The notes below the pieces were generated by a model. The model searched no databases and was not told where the DNA came from. It saw only the letters and a program-made list of their open reading frames with translations. From the NCBI GenBank assembly GCA_039808365.1, contig JBDHSX010000001.1, forward strand, positions 66,490-130,489: DNA of 64,000 nucleotides, read 5' to 3'. This document shows, piece after piece, positions 25,645 through 34,319 of the stretch. The DNA is from 62-47 sp039808365 (GTDB taxonomy: Bacteria; Pseudomonadota; Alphaproteobacteria; Rhizobiales; Xanthobacteraceae). The translations under genes and the position numbers were made by a program. The first letter of the stretch is position 1. Every line of letters begins with the position of its first letter.

Positions 25645-26859
25645 CTATTTCGAGGCGGACGCGCCGGAGGAAGGTTGATCGATCAGCTTCCACGACTCAC
25701 CTTCGAAGCGGGCCATGCGCAGGCTCTTGTAAGGCGTGTAGTCGTCGACCGTGCTGTTCAATTCGATGCCTGGAAGCATCATCTTGAAGCGCTTTCCCTT
25801 CAGGTTCGACGCCTGCCTGAGAAGATTTTCGCGGGACAGATCGTCACCGGCCGCGCGCAGCGCCTCGGCGGCGCCCTGAGCCATGATGTAACCCGAAAGG
25901 GCGATGAAATCGCCGGGGTTGTCGTTCGGAACCCACTTCTTCATGAAGGCGACGTATTCCTTGACCTCCGGATCGTTGTCCCATGCGGGATCGCCGGCCT
26001 GTTTGCTGAACTGCGTCGTGAAGATGCCCTGCGCATTCTCGAATCCGGCAGGCTTGAGCACGGTCTGGACCGAATTGGTCGGGCTGACGAGAAACTGCAA
26101 CGGCTTCCAGTCCAATTCCTTCACCTTGCGCAAGCCTTGCGCGGTGAATTTCGGCGTCGAGAAGTACATCAGAACATCCGCTCCGCTTTCCTTGAGGCGG
26201 GTGATCTCGGAATCGATCGTCGGTTGGGTAATTTCATAGGAGAGTTCCGAGACGACCTTCGCGTTGCTGTGACCCAGCGCCGACTTGAGTCCGGTCAGGA
26301 AGTCCTTGCCATAGTCGTCGTTCTGATAAAGCACGGCGATCTTGGCGTCGGGCTTGTTCTTGACGATGTAGTCGCCGAAGGTTCTGCCCTCCATTTCAAA
26401 TCCCGGATACATCGGGACGCTCCAGGGAAAGTTTTTCGGATCGACGAACCGCCGGCCGCCGGCGGAAATGAAAATATGAGGCACCTTGTTCTGGTTCAGA
26501 TATTTCTGGATCGCGACATTCGGCGTGGTGCCGACGGTGCCGACATCCGCCAGCACGTTGTCGCTTTCGACCAGCTTGCGGGTCTGCTCCAGCGCTTTCG
26601 GCGGGCTGAAGGCGTTGTCGAGAGAAATCAACTCGACCTTGCGGCCGTTGATGCCGCCCTGCTCATTCAGCATGTTGAAATAGCCGACCATGGTGCGCCC
26701 GTAGCTTCCGAACGCCGATGCCGGGCCGCTATAGGGCACCGTCTGGCCGAGCTTGATTTCGGTATCGCTGACGCCGGGGCCGTACTTCTTTTCGGCGGCG
26801 GTCGCGCCGCCGATCAATCCGATCGCAAAAACGCACGTCAAGAACTTCAGTCTGGTCAT
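25645..26859 (-). CDS. ABC transporter substrate-binding protein, LivJ type, for an aromatic acid
   Basis: A 404-aa periplasmic binding protein. The signal peptide RLKFLTCVFAIGLIGGATAA is followed by SDTEIKLGQTVPYSGPASAF, typical of the family 1/Leu-Ile-Val binding fold, and later VAVLYQNDDYGKDF-like sequence (IAVLYQNDDYGKDFLTG). ATG 26859 has a strong AGGAGGAG site. No permease or ATPase gene is nearby, so it must use a transporter encoded elsewhere. Its operon partners point to an aromatic acid as ligand; related proteins bind benzoate-like compounds. Confidence 0.9.
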   Translation of the reverse strand: MTRLKFLTCVFAIGLIGGATAAEKKYGPGVSDTEIKLGQTVPYSGPASAFGSYGRTMVGYFNMLNEQGGINGRKVELISLDNAFSPPKALEQTRKLVESDNVLADVGTVGTTPNVAIQKYLNQNKVPHIFISAGGRRFVDPKNFPWSVPMYPGFEMEGRTFGDYIVKNKPDAKIAVLYQNDDYGKDFLTGLKSALGHSNAKVVSELSYEITQPTIDSEITRLKESGADVLMYFSTPKFTAQGLRKVKELDWKPLQFLVSPTNSVQTVLKPAGFENAQGIFTTQFSKQAGDPAWDNDPEVKEYVAFMKKWVPNDNPGDFIALSGYIMAQGAAEALRAAGDDLSRENLLRQASNLKGKRFKMMLPGIELNSTVDDYTPYKSLRMARFEGESWKLIDQPSSGASASK

Positions 26860-26919
26860 TATGTCTCCTCCTGGTTGTGATCGGTCCGCCTGCGGCGGCC
26901 TGGTTCGCGGTGGCAAAGG

Positions 26920-27411
26920 TCATCCGCAAAGATGCGCCTCGCCCCGCGTTCTCTGAATTTCGATGCGATCGATCGCGGCGAACGCCGACGCATCGACGGG
27001 CAGATCGACGGCGAAGGTCATCGGGTCGGCGTGACCGCAGATGATCGGCGGATAGGCCCATTCGGCGATGGCGATCACCCTCTCGCCGGCCATCGCCGCG
27101 ATCTTGAGCGGGAATTTGCCGCCGTTGCCGCAGGCGCTCTGATAGCCGTCGGCGATGCAATAGATCTCCAGCCGCAGCATGTCGTCCGCGATGCGCTGGA
27201 TCGAGGCTTCGATTTCGACCAGCCCGAACAGCGGATCCTCGCCCGATGCCGCGTCGTAGAAATACACCGCGCCGATCTTGCCGTAGCGGCACGGCCCCAA
27301 TTTCGCGCTGCCCGGAACTTGCGGATCCGGCCGCGCCGGCGTGCGCGGCGGAAGCGGACCCAGCGAACAGGATTGCGGAAAGGAATAGGCGTCCACGAAT
27401 ATCTCCATCAT
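26920..27411 (-). CDS. hypothetical protein of the aromatic operon
   Basis: A 163-aa protein (or 162 from the second ATG) that I do not recognise. It has no signal peptide or membrane helix. The N-terminal third is Pro-rich (SLGPLPPRTPARPDPQVPG). The middle reads VYFYDAASGEDPLFGLVEIE and the later part contains ADGYQSACGNGGKFPL. There are several Cys residues (SCS, GPCRY, EIYC, IICGH). The gene lies 16 bp after the amidohydrolase and 60 bp before the binding-protein gene, and so is likely co-transcribed and part of the same catabolic function. Confidence 0.7.
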   Translation of the reverse strand: MMEIFVDAYSFPQSCSLGPLPPRTPARPDPQVPGSAKLGPCRYGKIGAVYFYDAASGEDPLFGLVEIEASIQRIADDMLRLEIYCIADGYQSACGNGGKFPLKIAAMAGERVIAIAEWAYPPIICGHADPMTFAVDLPVDASAFAAIDRIEIQRTRGEAHLCG

Positions 27412-27427
27412 GCGTCGCTGTCGTCGG

Positions 27428-28435
27428 TCATGCCGGCGCGCCGCCCAGCAGACGGCGGGCGTTGGCGGCGTATGTCGCTGGCGGAAGCGACGTCGCGCGC
27501 GCGGCGAATTCGGCCGGGTGGTCTTGCTTGATCGTGAACGGATAGTCCGAACCGATCACCACCTGGCTTTCACCGATCCGGTTGGTCAGATAGGTCAAAG
27601 CGTCGCGGTCATAGACGACAGTGTCGTAATAGAAGCGCCGCGCCATCTCGGCCGGATCGCGCGGGAAAAGCTCCTGCAGCGGCGGCCCCAGGCGCCAGGC
27701 GTGATGCAGGCGGGGCAGGATCCACGGCAGCGCGCCGCCGCCATGGCTGAGCAGGATACGGAGCCTCGGAAAGCGTTCCGTCACGCCGCTGGTGAGCAGG
27801 GAGGTCGCGGCCAGGGCGGTTTCCAGTGGAAATGCCGCGACGGCGGCGAGCTCGGGGCGGCCACCGATCCGCTCCATTCCGGCCGGATGCAGCGGATGGA
27901 TCATGATCAGAAGATCCGCGCTCTCCGCGGCGGCGTAGATGTCGTGCAGGCTGTCATGTCCCAGCGGAACGCCGTTGATATGCGTTCCGATCTCGATGCC
28001 GCGCAGCCCCAGCGCCTTGACGCTCGCAAGGCTGCGCACGGCTCGCGCCGGATCCTGCATCGGGGCCATTCCGATCCCGACGAAACGGCCTGGCGCGGCG
28101 GCGCAGAACCGGGCGATCGCCTCGTTGATGTTTTGCGACAGCGCCTCGGCGTCGGCCGCGGGAAACCAGTGCGACAGCAGTTCCGGCATCGGCGATACGA
28201 CATGAACATCGACGCCGTCGGCCGCCATGTCATCGATGCGGCGCGCGGGATCCCAGCATCGCTGGTCGATCCGGCGAAAAACCTTGCCGCCGACCATCAC
28301 GGCGGCTTCGCCATCGGAGCCATGTGCGATCGAGGGCCAGAGCGGATTGGACGCGGGAGCCTCGGCGATCGCTGACGGAACGAAATGGGTATGGATATCG
28401 ATTGCCTGAGCCAACAGCGTTTCCCGTCGTCGCAT
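27428..28435 (-). CDS. ACMSD-like amidohydrolase family protein, probable decarboxylase
   Basis: A 335-aa TIM-barrel metal enzyme. It has the N-terminal HxH pair in AIDIHTHFVP, a His in LIMIHPLHPAG, a His in ILLSHGGGALPW and the Asp in VVIGSDYPF: the zinc-ligand set of aminocarboxymuconate-semialdehyde decarboxylase relatives. Members decarboxylate ring-cleavage products or aromatic acids without oxygen. Beside a ring dioxygenase and extradiol enzyme, decarboxylation of a carboxylated cleavage product is a reasonable guess. ATG 28435 is preferred; GTG 28486 would add 17 residues. It is the first gene of the minus-strand operon. Confidence 0.87.
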   Translation of the reverse strand: MRRRETLLAQAIDIHTHFVPSAIAEAPASNPLWPSIAHGSDGEAAVMVGGKVFRRIDQRCWDPARRIDDMAADGVDVHVVSPMPELLSHWFPAADAEALSQNINEAIARFCAAAPGRFVGIGMAPMQDPARAVRSLASVKALGLRGIEIGTHINGVPLGHDSLHDIYAAAESADLLIMIHPLHPAGMERIGGRPELAAVAAFPLETALAATSLLTSGVTERFPRLRILLSHGGGALPWILPRLHHAWRLGPPLQELFPRDPAEMARRFYYDTVVYDRDALTYLTNRIGESQVVIGSDYPFTIKQDHPAEFAARATSLPPATYAANARRLLGGAPA

Positions 28436-28497
28436 TTCTTGTCGCCGTGTCGTCCGCGTGTCCGGTATTTCGAGCGCGAAAGTCACGATTGCACTTT

Positions 28498-28519
28498 ACA
28501 AGCAGGTTGGACTGTTTTT
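28498..28519. promoter_or_regulatory. candidate operator in the divergent aromatic promoter
   Basis: ACAAGCAG-GTTGGA-CTGTTTTT is an imperfect inverted repeat. Its half-sites resemble ACAAACAG/CTGTTTGT of the p-cumate operator bound by CymR, though the spacer is shorter. It lies in the intergenic segment between the amidohydrolase and the reductase genes. The CymR-like TetR protein at 32702 could bind here. ATTGCA (28488) and TGCAAT (28528) flank it as an outer inverted pair. Confidence 0.4.
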
Positions 28520-28546
28520 AAATTAGATGCAATAAAAGAATGCGAG

Positions 28547-29815
28547 ATGTCGCGACGTCGACATGGCGGGCTGGCCGGCGGACGGCCGGGAGGATTGAAA
28601 CCATTGGCGCTTTCGTCTGAGAGAATCGTGATTGTCGGAGCCGGCCAGGCAGGTGGCCGCGCGGCCGAGGCGCTGCGCGCCAATCAATTCCACGGCTCCA
28701 TCACGCTGATCGGCGAAGAATCGCACCCGCCCTACGAGCGTCCGCAACTGTCCAAGGCGATGCTCGCGGCGCGCGACGCCGCCCCGGCCTATATTCGCGC
28801 TCCGGACGATTGGGGCCGTTCTCTCAATGTCGATCTCGTCATCGGCGCGTCGGTCGCGGCCTGCGATCCTGATCGCCATGTCGTGTCAACGATCGATGGC
28901 CGCGATTTCCCCTATGATCGCCTGTTGCTCGCGACGGGAACCCGCCCACGGCGTCTTGCGCTGGGAGCCGAGGCGCCGCCGGTCCATTATCTTCGCAACA
29001 TCGAGGACGCCTTGCGGTTTCGGCGAAGTCTGCGGCCGCAGGCGCGGATCGTGGTCGTGGGCGGCGGCGTGATCGGCCTTGAGGCGGCCTGCGCCGCGGC
29101 CAAGCACGGCTGCGCCGTCATCGTCATCGAAAGCGACACGCGGCTGCTGGCGCGCGCCTTTCCGCCGGTCATCAGCGATATCGTGGCGGCCGCCCATCGC
29201 GAGCGCGGTGTCGAGTTTGTCTTCGGCGCGACGGTCGTCGACAGCACGTCGTCGACCGTCCGGCTCAGCAACGGGCGGCGGATCGAGGCGGATGAGGTTC
29301 TGGTCGGAATCGGCGTCGAGCCCGCCGGGGCGATCGCCGAGCAGATCGGCCTCGCCGCTTCGGGCGGCATCGCGGTGGACAGCCACGGGCGAACGGAGGC
29401 GCCGGATATCTTCTGCGCCGGCGACGCGGCGCTTCAATGGAGCCGCTGTCACGGCCGCGCGATCCGCGTCGAAACCTGGGCCAACGCCCAGAATCAAGCC
29501 ATCAGCGTCGCCAAGAACATGCTCGGCCAGGCTTCCGCCTATGCCGATCCGCCATGGTTCTGGACCGATCAATATGATCTCAACATTCAGGTCGTCGGCG
29601 ACATGGGCAATGCCGACCTCGTTCAGCGCGGGACGCCGGCGGACCGACGTTTCTCGGTGATCGCGCAGCGCGACGGCGAACTGGTTGGCGCGATCTGCGT
29701 CAATGCCGCGAAGGACATGGCGATGCTGCGCCGTCTGGTTGCGGGGCAGGCCAAGATACCGCGCGGCGATCTTGAGAAGCCCGCATACGATCTTCGCGTT
29801 GCGATGAGGCAATAG
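28547..29815 (+). CDS. ferredoxin-NAD(P)+ reductase of a ring-hydroxylating dioxygenase
   Basis: A 422-aa FAD flavoprotein that passes electrons from NADH to the Rieske ferredoxin. It has two dinucleotide folds, IVIVGAGQAGGRAAEALR for FAD and IVVVGGGVIGLEAACAAA for NAD, plus IFCAGDAAL and a C-terminal reductase domain (GAICVNAAKDMAMLRRLV). ATG 28547 puts about 24 residues before the first fold. It opens the plus-strand operon of the aromatic island and lies 18 bp before the oxygenase alpha gene. Confidence 0.92.
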   Translation: MSRRRHGGLAGGRPGGLKPLALSSERIVIVGAGQAGGRAAEALRANQFHGSITLIGEESHPPYERPQLSKAMLAARDAAPAYIRAPDDWGRSLNVDLVIGASVAACDPDRHVVSTIDGRDFPYDRLLLATGTRPRRLALGAEAPPVHYLRNIEDALRFRRSLRPQARIVVVGGGVIGLEAACAAAKHGCAVIVIESDTRLLARAFPPVISDIVAAAHRERGVEFVFGATVVDSTSSTVRLSNGRRIEADEVLVGIGVEPAGAIAEQIGLAASGGIAVDSHGRTEAPDIFCAGDAALQWSRCHGRAIRVETWANAQNQAISVAKNMLGQASAYADPPWFWTDQYDLNIQVVGDMGNADLVQRGTPADRRFSVIAQRDGELVGAICVNAAKDMAMLRRLVAGQAKIPRGDLEKPAYDLRVAMRQ

Positions 29816-29833
29816 GTTGAGGGGGAGGACGCA

Positions 29834-31105
29834 ATGACAGGTTACCCACCGCTGAACAGCGGCATCATGGTCGATGAGGCGCGCAAGATCTTCAAGGTTT
29901 CGCGGCAGGCGTTTGTCGATCCGGCGATTCTCGAAGCCGAGCGCGCCCGGATTTTCGACCGAAGCTGGCTGTATCTCGGTCATAGCGCCGAATTGCCGAA
30001 GCCCGGCAGCTTCGTGACGCGGCAGGTCGGCGGCCGCAACATCCTGTTCGCGCGCGACGCCAAGGGCGAGCTGCGGGCCATGCTGAACACCTGCCCGCAT
30101 CGCGGCGCGCAGGTTTGCCGGGAACGCAGCGGCACGGCGAAGTCGTTTCAATGCTTTTATCACGGCTGGGTGTTCGGGCTCGACGGCGCGCTGCGCAGCC
30201 AGCCCGGCGAAGCCTCCTACGCCGAGGACTTCAAGGAGCGCGGCACATCCAACATGCAGCAGGTGCCGCGGTTCGAAAGCTATCGCGACTTCAATTTCGT
30301 CTGCTTCGATCCCAACGTGCAGAGCCTGTCCGACTATCTCGGTCCGGCGAAGGAATATCTCGATGTGATCTGCGACCAGGCCGAGTCCGGCATGACGATC
30401 GTCGGCGGCACGCAGGAATATTCGATGCGCGCCAACTGGAAGCTGCTGACCGAAAACAGCATCGACGGCTATCACGCGGTCACCACCCATGCGACCTATT
30501 TCGATTACCTGAAGGCCACCAATGGCGGCCTCGCGCCGGTGCCGCTCAAGGGCTCGGCGCGCGACCTCGGCAACGGTCACGCGGTGCTCGAATACAAGGC
30601 TCCGTGGGGACGGCCGGTGGCGCAGTGGATTCCGGCCTGGGGCGAGGACGGCAAGAAGGAAATCGACCGGCTGTATCGCAACCTGGTCGAACGCTACGGC
30701 GAGGCGCGGGCCGAGCGCATCGCGCTTTACAACCGCAACCTGTTCATCTTCCCGAATCTCGTCGTCAACGACATCATGGCGGTGACGATCCGCACCTACT
30801 ATCCGGTGGCGCCGGACTTCATGAACATCAGCGCCTGGGCGCTGGCGCCGAAGGACGAGACCGAGTGGGCCCGGAAATATCGGCTGTACAACTTCCTCGA
30901 ATTCCTCGGGCCGGGCGGCTTCGCCACGCCGGACGACGTCGAGGCCCTGGAGCAGTGCCAGCGCGGTTTCCGCAACGCGGCGGAGGCGCAATGGAATGAT
31001 ATTTCCAAGGGCATGGGCAAGCCCGTTCCGGACTATGACGACGAACTTCAGATGCGCGCGTTCTGGTCGAACTGGAACAAGTGCGTGTTCCAGGCGTCGG
31101 CGTGA
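29834..31105 (+). CDS. aromatic ring-hydroxylating dioxygenase, alpha subunit
   Basis: A 423-aa catalytic subunit that inserts both oxygen atoms into an aromatic ring to make a cis-dihydrodiol. The Rieske [2Fe-2S] centre is bound by CPHRGAQV and CFYHGW (C-x-H ... C-x2-H, about residues 82-110). Mononuclear iron ligands lie in SIDGYHAVTTHATYF (two His; the Asp before GYH bridges subunits) and a later Asp. ATG 29834 has a GGGGGAGG site. Reductase, beta subunit and ferredoxin are all encoded nearby. The similarity of the regulator to CymR suggests a benzoate- or cumate-type substrate. Confidence 0.94.
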   Translation: MTGYPPLNSGIMVDEARKIFKVSRQAFVDPAILEAERARIFDRSWLYLGHSAELPKPGSFVTRQVGGRNILFARDAKGELRAMLNTCPHRGAQVCRERSGTAKSFQCFYHGWVFGLDGALRSQPGEASYAEDFKERGTSNMQQVPRFESYRDFNFVCFDPNVQSLSDYLGPAKEYLDVICDQAESGMTIVGGTQEYSMRANWKLLTENSIDGYHAVTTHATYFDYLKATNGGLAPVPLKGSARDLGNGHAVLEYKAPWGRPVAQWIPAWGEDGKKEIDRLYRNLVERYGEARAERIALYNRNLFIFPNLVVNDIMAVTIRTYYPVAPDFMNISAWALAPKDETEWARKYRLYNFLEFLGPGGFATPDDVEALEQCQRGFRNAAEAQWNDISKGMGKPVPDYDDELQMRAFWSNWNKCVFQASA

Positions 31106-31116
31106 GGATGGCGACC

Positions 31117-31602
31117 ATGCAGGACATATCTCGCACCGCGGTCGAGGAATTTCTGTTCGCGGAAGCCGATCTGCTCGATGAATGGCGCCTGCCGGAGTGG
31201 CTTGAACTGTTCACCGACGACGCCACCTATTCCGTTCCGGCCACCGATGTGCCGCCGAACGCCTCGCCCGACACCAGCCTGTTCTATATCGCCGATGATC
31301 GCTTTCGCTTGAGCGAGCGCGTCAAGCGGCTGATGAAACGCACGGCGCACGCGGAATTTCCCCATTCGAAAACCCGCCATGTGGTGAGCAATGTCAGAAT
31401 CCGCGTGCGCGCCGAGGCGGAGCTTGAGGTCAGCTCGGCCTTCGTCACCTTCAGGACCAAGGATGGCGTGACCGACACCTATTTCGGCAGCAACAGGTAC
31501 AAGCTGGTGCAGGTCGAGGGCAACATGCGCATCCGCGACAAGCGCTGCCTGCTGGATAGCGAGGGCCTGCGGATGCAGGGCCGCGTCAGCATTATTCTCT
31601 AG
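31117..31602 (+). CDS. aromatic ring-hydroxylating dioxygenase, beta subunit
   Basis: A 161-aa protein of the Ring_hydroxyl_B family (NTF2-like fold), the structural partner of the alpha subunit. It has VEEFLFAEADLLDEWRLPEW, DDATYSVPATD and the C-terminal RDKRCLLDSEGLRMQGRVS. ATG 31117 is chosen because GAGGA lies nine bases upstream; ATG 31108 is in frame but has no room for a site. It follows the alpha gene by 11 bp. Confidence 0.93.
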   Translation: MQDISRTAVEEFLFAEADLLDEWRLPEWLELFTDDATYSVPATDVPPNASPDTSLFYIADDRFRLSERVKRLMKRTAHAEFPHSKTRHVVSNVRIRVRAEAELEVSSAFVTFRTKDGVTDTYFGSNRYKLVQVEGNMRIRDKRCLLDSEGLRMQGRVSIIL

Positions 31603-31614
31603 GTTGGAGCAACA

Positions 31615-32376
31615 ATGGCGGCCAAACTCCAAAACAACATCGCCATCGTGACCGGCGCGGCGAAAGGCATCGGCCTTGCGATCGCCGAGCGTCTGGCGCG
31701 GGACGGCGCGAAGCTGGTTCTGGCCGATCTCGACGGCGCGGCGCTCAAGGATGCGGCGGGAAGGCTTGAGACAGATTGGGGCGTTGAGGTGGGCTATGTG
31801 GCCGGCGATCTGTCGGATCAGGCCGTCGCCAAGGAAACCGTCGATCTGGCGATGGACCGGTTCGGCCGCATCGATATCCTGGTCAACAACGCCGGCGGCG
31901 GCATCATCAAGCCGTTCGTCGAGCAGACGCCGGAGACGCTGAAAGCCACCATCGACCGCAATCTTTGGACGGTGTTGTGGTGTTCGTGGTACGTCGCCCC
32001 GATCATGCGGGCGCAATCCTATGGCCGGATCATCAATATCGGCGCGGATTCCGTTCGTAACGGCCTGTGGGATCATGCCGCCTATAACGCCGCGAAGGGC
32101 GGCGTCCACGGCCTGACCACCGGCATGGCGCGCGAGTTCGCCCGCGATGGCGTCACCGTCAACACCGTCGCGCCATGCGCGGTGAACACGCCGCAGATGG
32201 TGGCGATCACCAGGCAGGACCCGGCGCTGGCGGCCAAGTTTGTTAACGTGATTCCAATGGGACGCCCCGCGGAAATGGAAGAAGTGGCGTCGATGGTGAG
32301 CTATCTTGCCAGCGCTGAAGCCTCGTTCGTGACCGGACAGGTGATCAGCGTCAATGGCGGCAGCACCATGCTCTAG
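31615..32376 (+). CDS. SDR-family cis-dihydrodiol dehydrogenase
   Basis: A 253-aa short-chain dehydrogenase with TGAAKGIG cofactor motif, NNAGGG, and catalytic Ser plus YNAAK (in DHAAYNAAKGG). It lies between the oxygenase beta and ferredoxin genes, so it most likely re-aromatises the cis-diol to a catechol with NAD+. ATG 31615 has a GGAG site. Confidence 0.88.
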   Translation: MAAKLQNNIAIVTGAAKGIGLAIAERLARDGAKLVLADLDGAALKDAAGRLETDWGVEVGYVAGDLSDQAVAKETVDLAMDRFGRIDILVNNAGGGIIKPFVEQTPETLKATIDRNLWTVLWCSWYVAPIMRAQSYGRIINIGADSVRNGLWDHAAYNAAKGGVHGLTTGMAREFARDGVTVNTVAPCAVNTPQMVAITRQDPALAAKFVNVIPMGRPAEMEEVASMVSYLASAEASFVTGQVISVNGGSTML

Positions 32377-32385
32377 GTGATGACC

Positions 32386-32700
32386 ATGGGACAGACACTC
32401 ATTCTTTGCGGGGCCGATGAAGTCATCGAGGGAGAGATCCGCCAGGCGCCTTTGCCCGACGGGACTTTTGTCGCGCTTTACCGCGTCGACGGGAAAATCT
32501 ATGCGACGGCCGACAAATGCACGCACGAGGACGTCTCCCTGTCCGCGGAGGGCCTGATTTGCGGCAAGATCGTCGAATGCACGTTTCATTTCGGAACGTT
32601 CGACGTGACGACGGGCGAGGCGACCGGAATGCCGTGCGAGATTCCACTCAAGACCTATCCCGTGACCATCGTCGACGGGCAGGTCCAGATCGAGATTTGA
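32386..32700 (+). CDS. Rieske [2Fe-2S] ferredoxin of the dioxygenase
   Basis: A 104-aa electron carrier. CTHEDVSL and CTFHFGTFD give the C-x-H ... C-x2-H ligands of a Rieske cluster, as in naphthalene- and biphenyl-dioxygenase ferredoxins. It links the reductase to the alpha subunit. ATG 32386 has AGGTGA upstream; in-frame GTG 32377 and ATG 32380 overlap that site and are less likely. Confidence 0.92.
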   Translation: MGQTLILCGADEVIEGEIRQAPLPDGTFVALYRVDGKIYATADKCTHEDVSLSAEGLICGKIVECTFHFGTFDVTTGEATGMPCEIPLKTYPVTIVDGQVQIEI

Positions 32701-32701
32701 A

Positions 32702-33385
32702 ATGACCCAACGGACAGGCAGAGCAACGACAGCCTCGGCTCCGCGACGGACATCATCGGGGGCGACGCGACGTCGAACCCAGGCGGAACGCAGCGAGGAA
32801 ACCCGCGCCCGCATTCTGAAGGCGGCGTCCCATCTGATCCGCAAGCGCGGCTATGCCCGATTTCGTACCGCCGAGGTCTCGGCGGAGGCGGGCCTGTCGC
32901 GCGGCGCGCAGTTGCATCACTTCCCCACCAAGGACGCCCTGGTGGTGGCCACGCTGGAATTCGTTTTCAAGCAGGCGCAGGACCTCAGCCGCCGCCGCGC
33001 CTCGACGGTCAATCGGCCGCGCGATCTGATCGAGGCCGTCATCGCCGACGCCCGCGAATTCTTCTTCAGCGAGCACTTCATGGTCGCGATCGACATCGTC
33101 TTGTCGACGTCGACGGATCAGGCGGTCCGCAAGCAAATTCTGGAAATTTCGCGGAAGGCGCGGCGTCCGGTCGAGACCGCGTGGACCGAGGCGCTGGTGG
33201 CCAGCGGTGTTCCGGCGGCGCTGTCGGCCGATCTCGTCGCGCTGACGCTCGGCCTCGTTCGCGGCATGGCGCTGCGCACGCTGTGGGACAATGATCCCAA
33301 ATGGTTCGACGAGTTGTTCCGTTTGTGGAAGCGGATGATCAAGGTGTTCCTTGAAGCGCATCAACAAGCCGCGCGCGGCAAATGA
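32702..33385 (+). CDS. TetR-family regulator, CymR-like
   Basis: A 227-aa DNA-binding regulator. The HTH region reads RRRTQAERSEETRARILKAA, then RKRGYARFRTAEVSAEAG, then SRGAQLHHFPTKDALVVATL. This closely resembles Pseudomonas CymR, the p-cumate-responsive repressor, and the C-terminal ALTLGLVRGMALRTLWDND also matches CymR (comparison from memory). It probably represses the aromatic operons and is released by an aromatic acid. It starts one base after the ferredoxin stop. The N-terminal 25 residues are basic and Ser/Thr-rich. A candidate operator lies at 28498-28519. Confidence 0.88.
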   Translation: MTQRTGRATTASAPRRTSSGATRRRTQAERSEETRARILKAASHLIRKRGYARFRTAEVSAEAGLSRGAQLHHFPTKDALVVATLEFVFKQAQDLSRRRASTVNRPRDLIEAVIADAREFFFSEHFMVAIDIVLSTSTDQAVRKQILEISRKARRPVETAWTEALVASGVPAALSADLVALTLGLVRGMALRTLWDNDPKWFDELFRLWKRMIKVFLEAHQQAARGK

Positions 33386-33401
33386 TCCGGAGCCGGGCCG
33401 C

Positions 33402-34280
33402 ATGACATGTGCCGTCGCGCCGCTGGTGGCTTCAATCAGCTACGTCCGTGTCGCGGTCCACGATCTCGATGCGGCCGCGCGGTTCGCGTCCGAGGCCTTC
33501 GGGTTGCAGCGGGTCGCGGAGCATGACGGCGAGATCGCGTTTCGCTCCGACGATCGCTTTCGCACCCTCAGCTTGATCGCGGCAAGCGCGGGGGCCAGTT
33601 CCATCGGAGTGGAAATTCAGGACGAGGCGACGCTTGAACGCCTCGCCCTGGAGTTGGACGCGGCGGGATTTCCGGTCCGCGCCGCAAGCTCCGAGGAATG
33701 CGTCGGCCGGTACGTGGAAGCGGCGGCGATCGCTCAGGATGGCTCGGGCAACACCATCGATCTGGTGGTGCGCCCACATCACAGCGGGCGGCGCTATTTT
33801 CCGTCGCGGGATGCCGGCATCGTGCGGTTTCATGGCGCGGCGCTGCGGACCACCGATCATCGGCGTGATCTCGCTTTCTGGACAATGCTGGGCGCGCGGG
33901 TGAGCGATTGGGTCGGCGATATCGCCTATCTTCAGATCGACGAATGGCATCATCGCATCGCGCTCTATCCCGCCAAGCGCAACGGCTTGCTTTACGCCGC
34001 CTTCGAGGTCGAGGCGCTCGATCAGATCATGCAGAACAGCTATTTCATGCAGGAACGGCAGATCAAGATTCTCCAGGGGCCGGGACGGCAATCCGCCTCG
34101 CAACAGATATTTCTGCACGTTCAGGGACCCGACGGGATCATCTTCTCCTATGTCAACGGCATGGCGGCGCTGGGCGGCAAGCCGCGGCTGGCGCGACAGT
34201 TCCCGCGCACCACCGAGTCGCTTTGCAATTGGGGCAGCGTCAGCAACGACGTTCCCGAGTTGAGCGCCGAATCCGCATAG
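33402..34280 (+). CDS. extradiol dioxygenase-like VOC protein lacking metal ligands
   Basis: A 292-aa two-domain vicinal-oxygen-chelate protein, paralogous to the next gene. Aligned with that protein, the three iron ligands of type I extradiol dioxygenases are replaced: His to Gly145 (with His144 just before), His to Tyr198, and Glu to Ser249 in IIFSYVNG. The second-shell His184 remains (EWHHRIAL). It should not bind Fe(II) in the usual way, so it may be inactive, a partner subunit or a binding protein. ATG 33402 is inside a longer frame; upstream sequence belongs to the TetR gene end. It is in the same operon as the dioxygenase. Confidence 0.85.
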   Translation: MTCAVAPLVASISYVRVAVHDLDAAARFASEAFGLQRVAEHDGEIAFRSDDRFRTLSLIAASAGASSIGVEIQDEATLERLALELDAAGFPVRAASSEECVGRYVEAAAIAQDGSGNTIDLVVRPHHSGRRYFPSRDAGIVRFHGAALRTTDHRRDLAFWTMLGARVSDWVGDIAYLQIDEWHHRIALYPAKRNGLLYAAFEVEALDQIMQNSYFMQERQIKILQGPGRQSASQQIFLHVQGPDGIIFSYVNGMAALGGKPRLARQFPRTTESLCNWGSVSNDVPELSAESA

Positions 34281-34319
34281 GACACCGAATCAACCTTCAT
34301 TCACAGCAAGGAGCGCGGC

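Noticed and set aside
28886..30991. A 701-codon antisense frame across the reductase and oxygenase alpha genes
   Set aside because: The opposite strand carries Rieske and flavin motifs; the antisense product has no domain.
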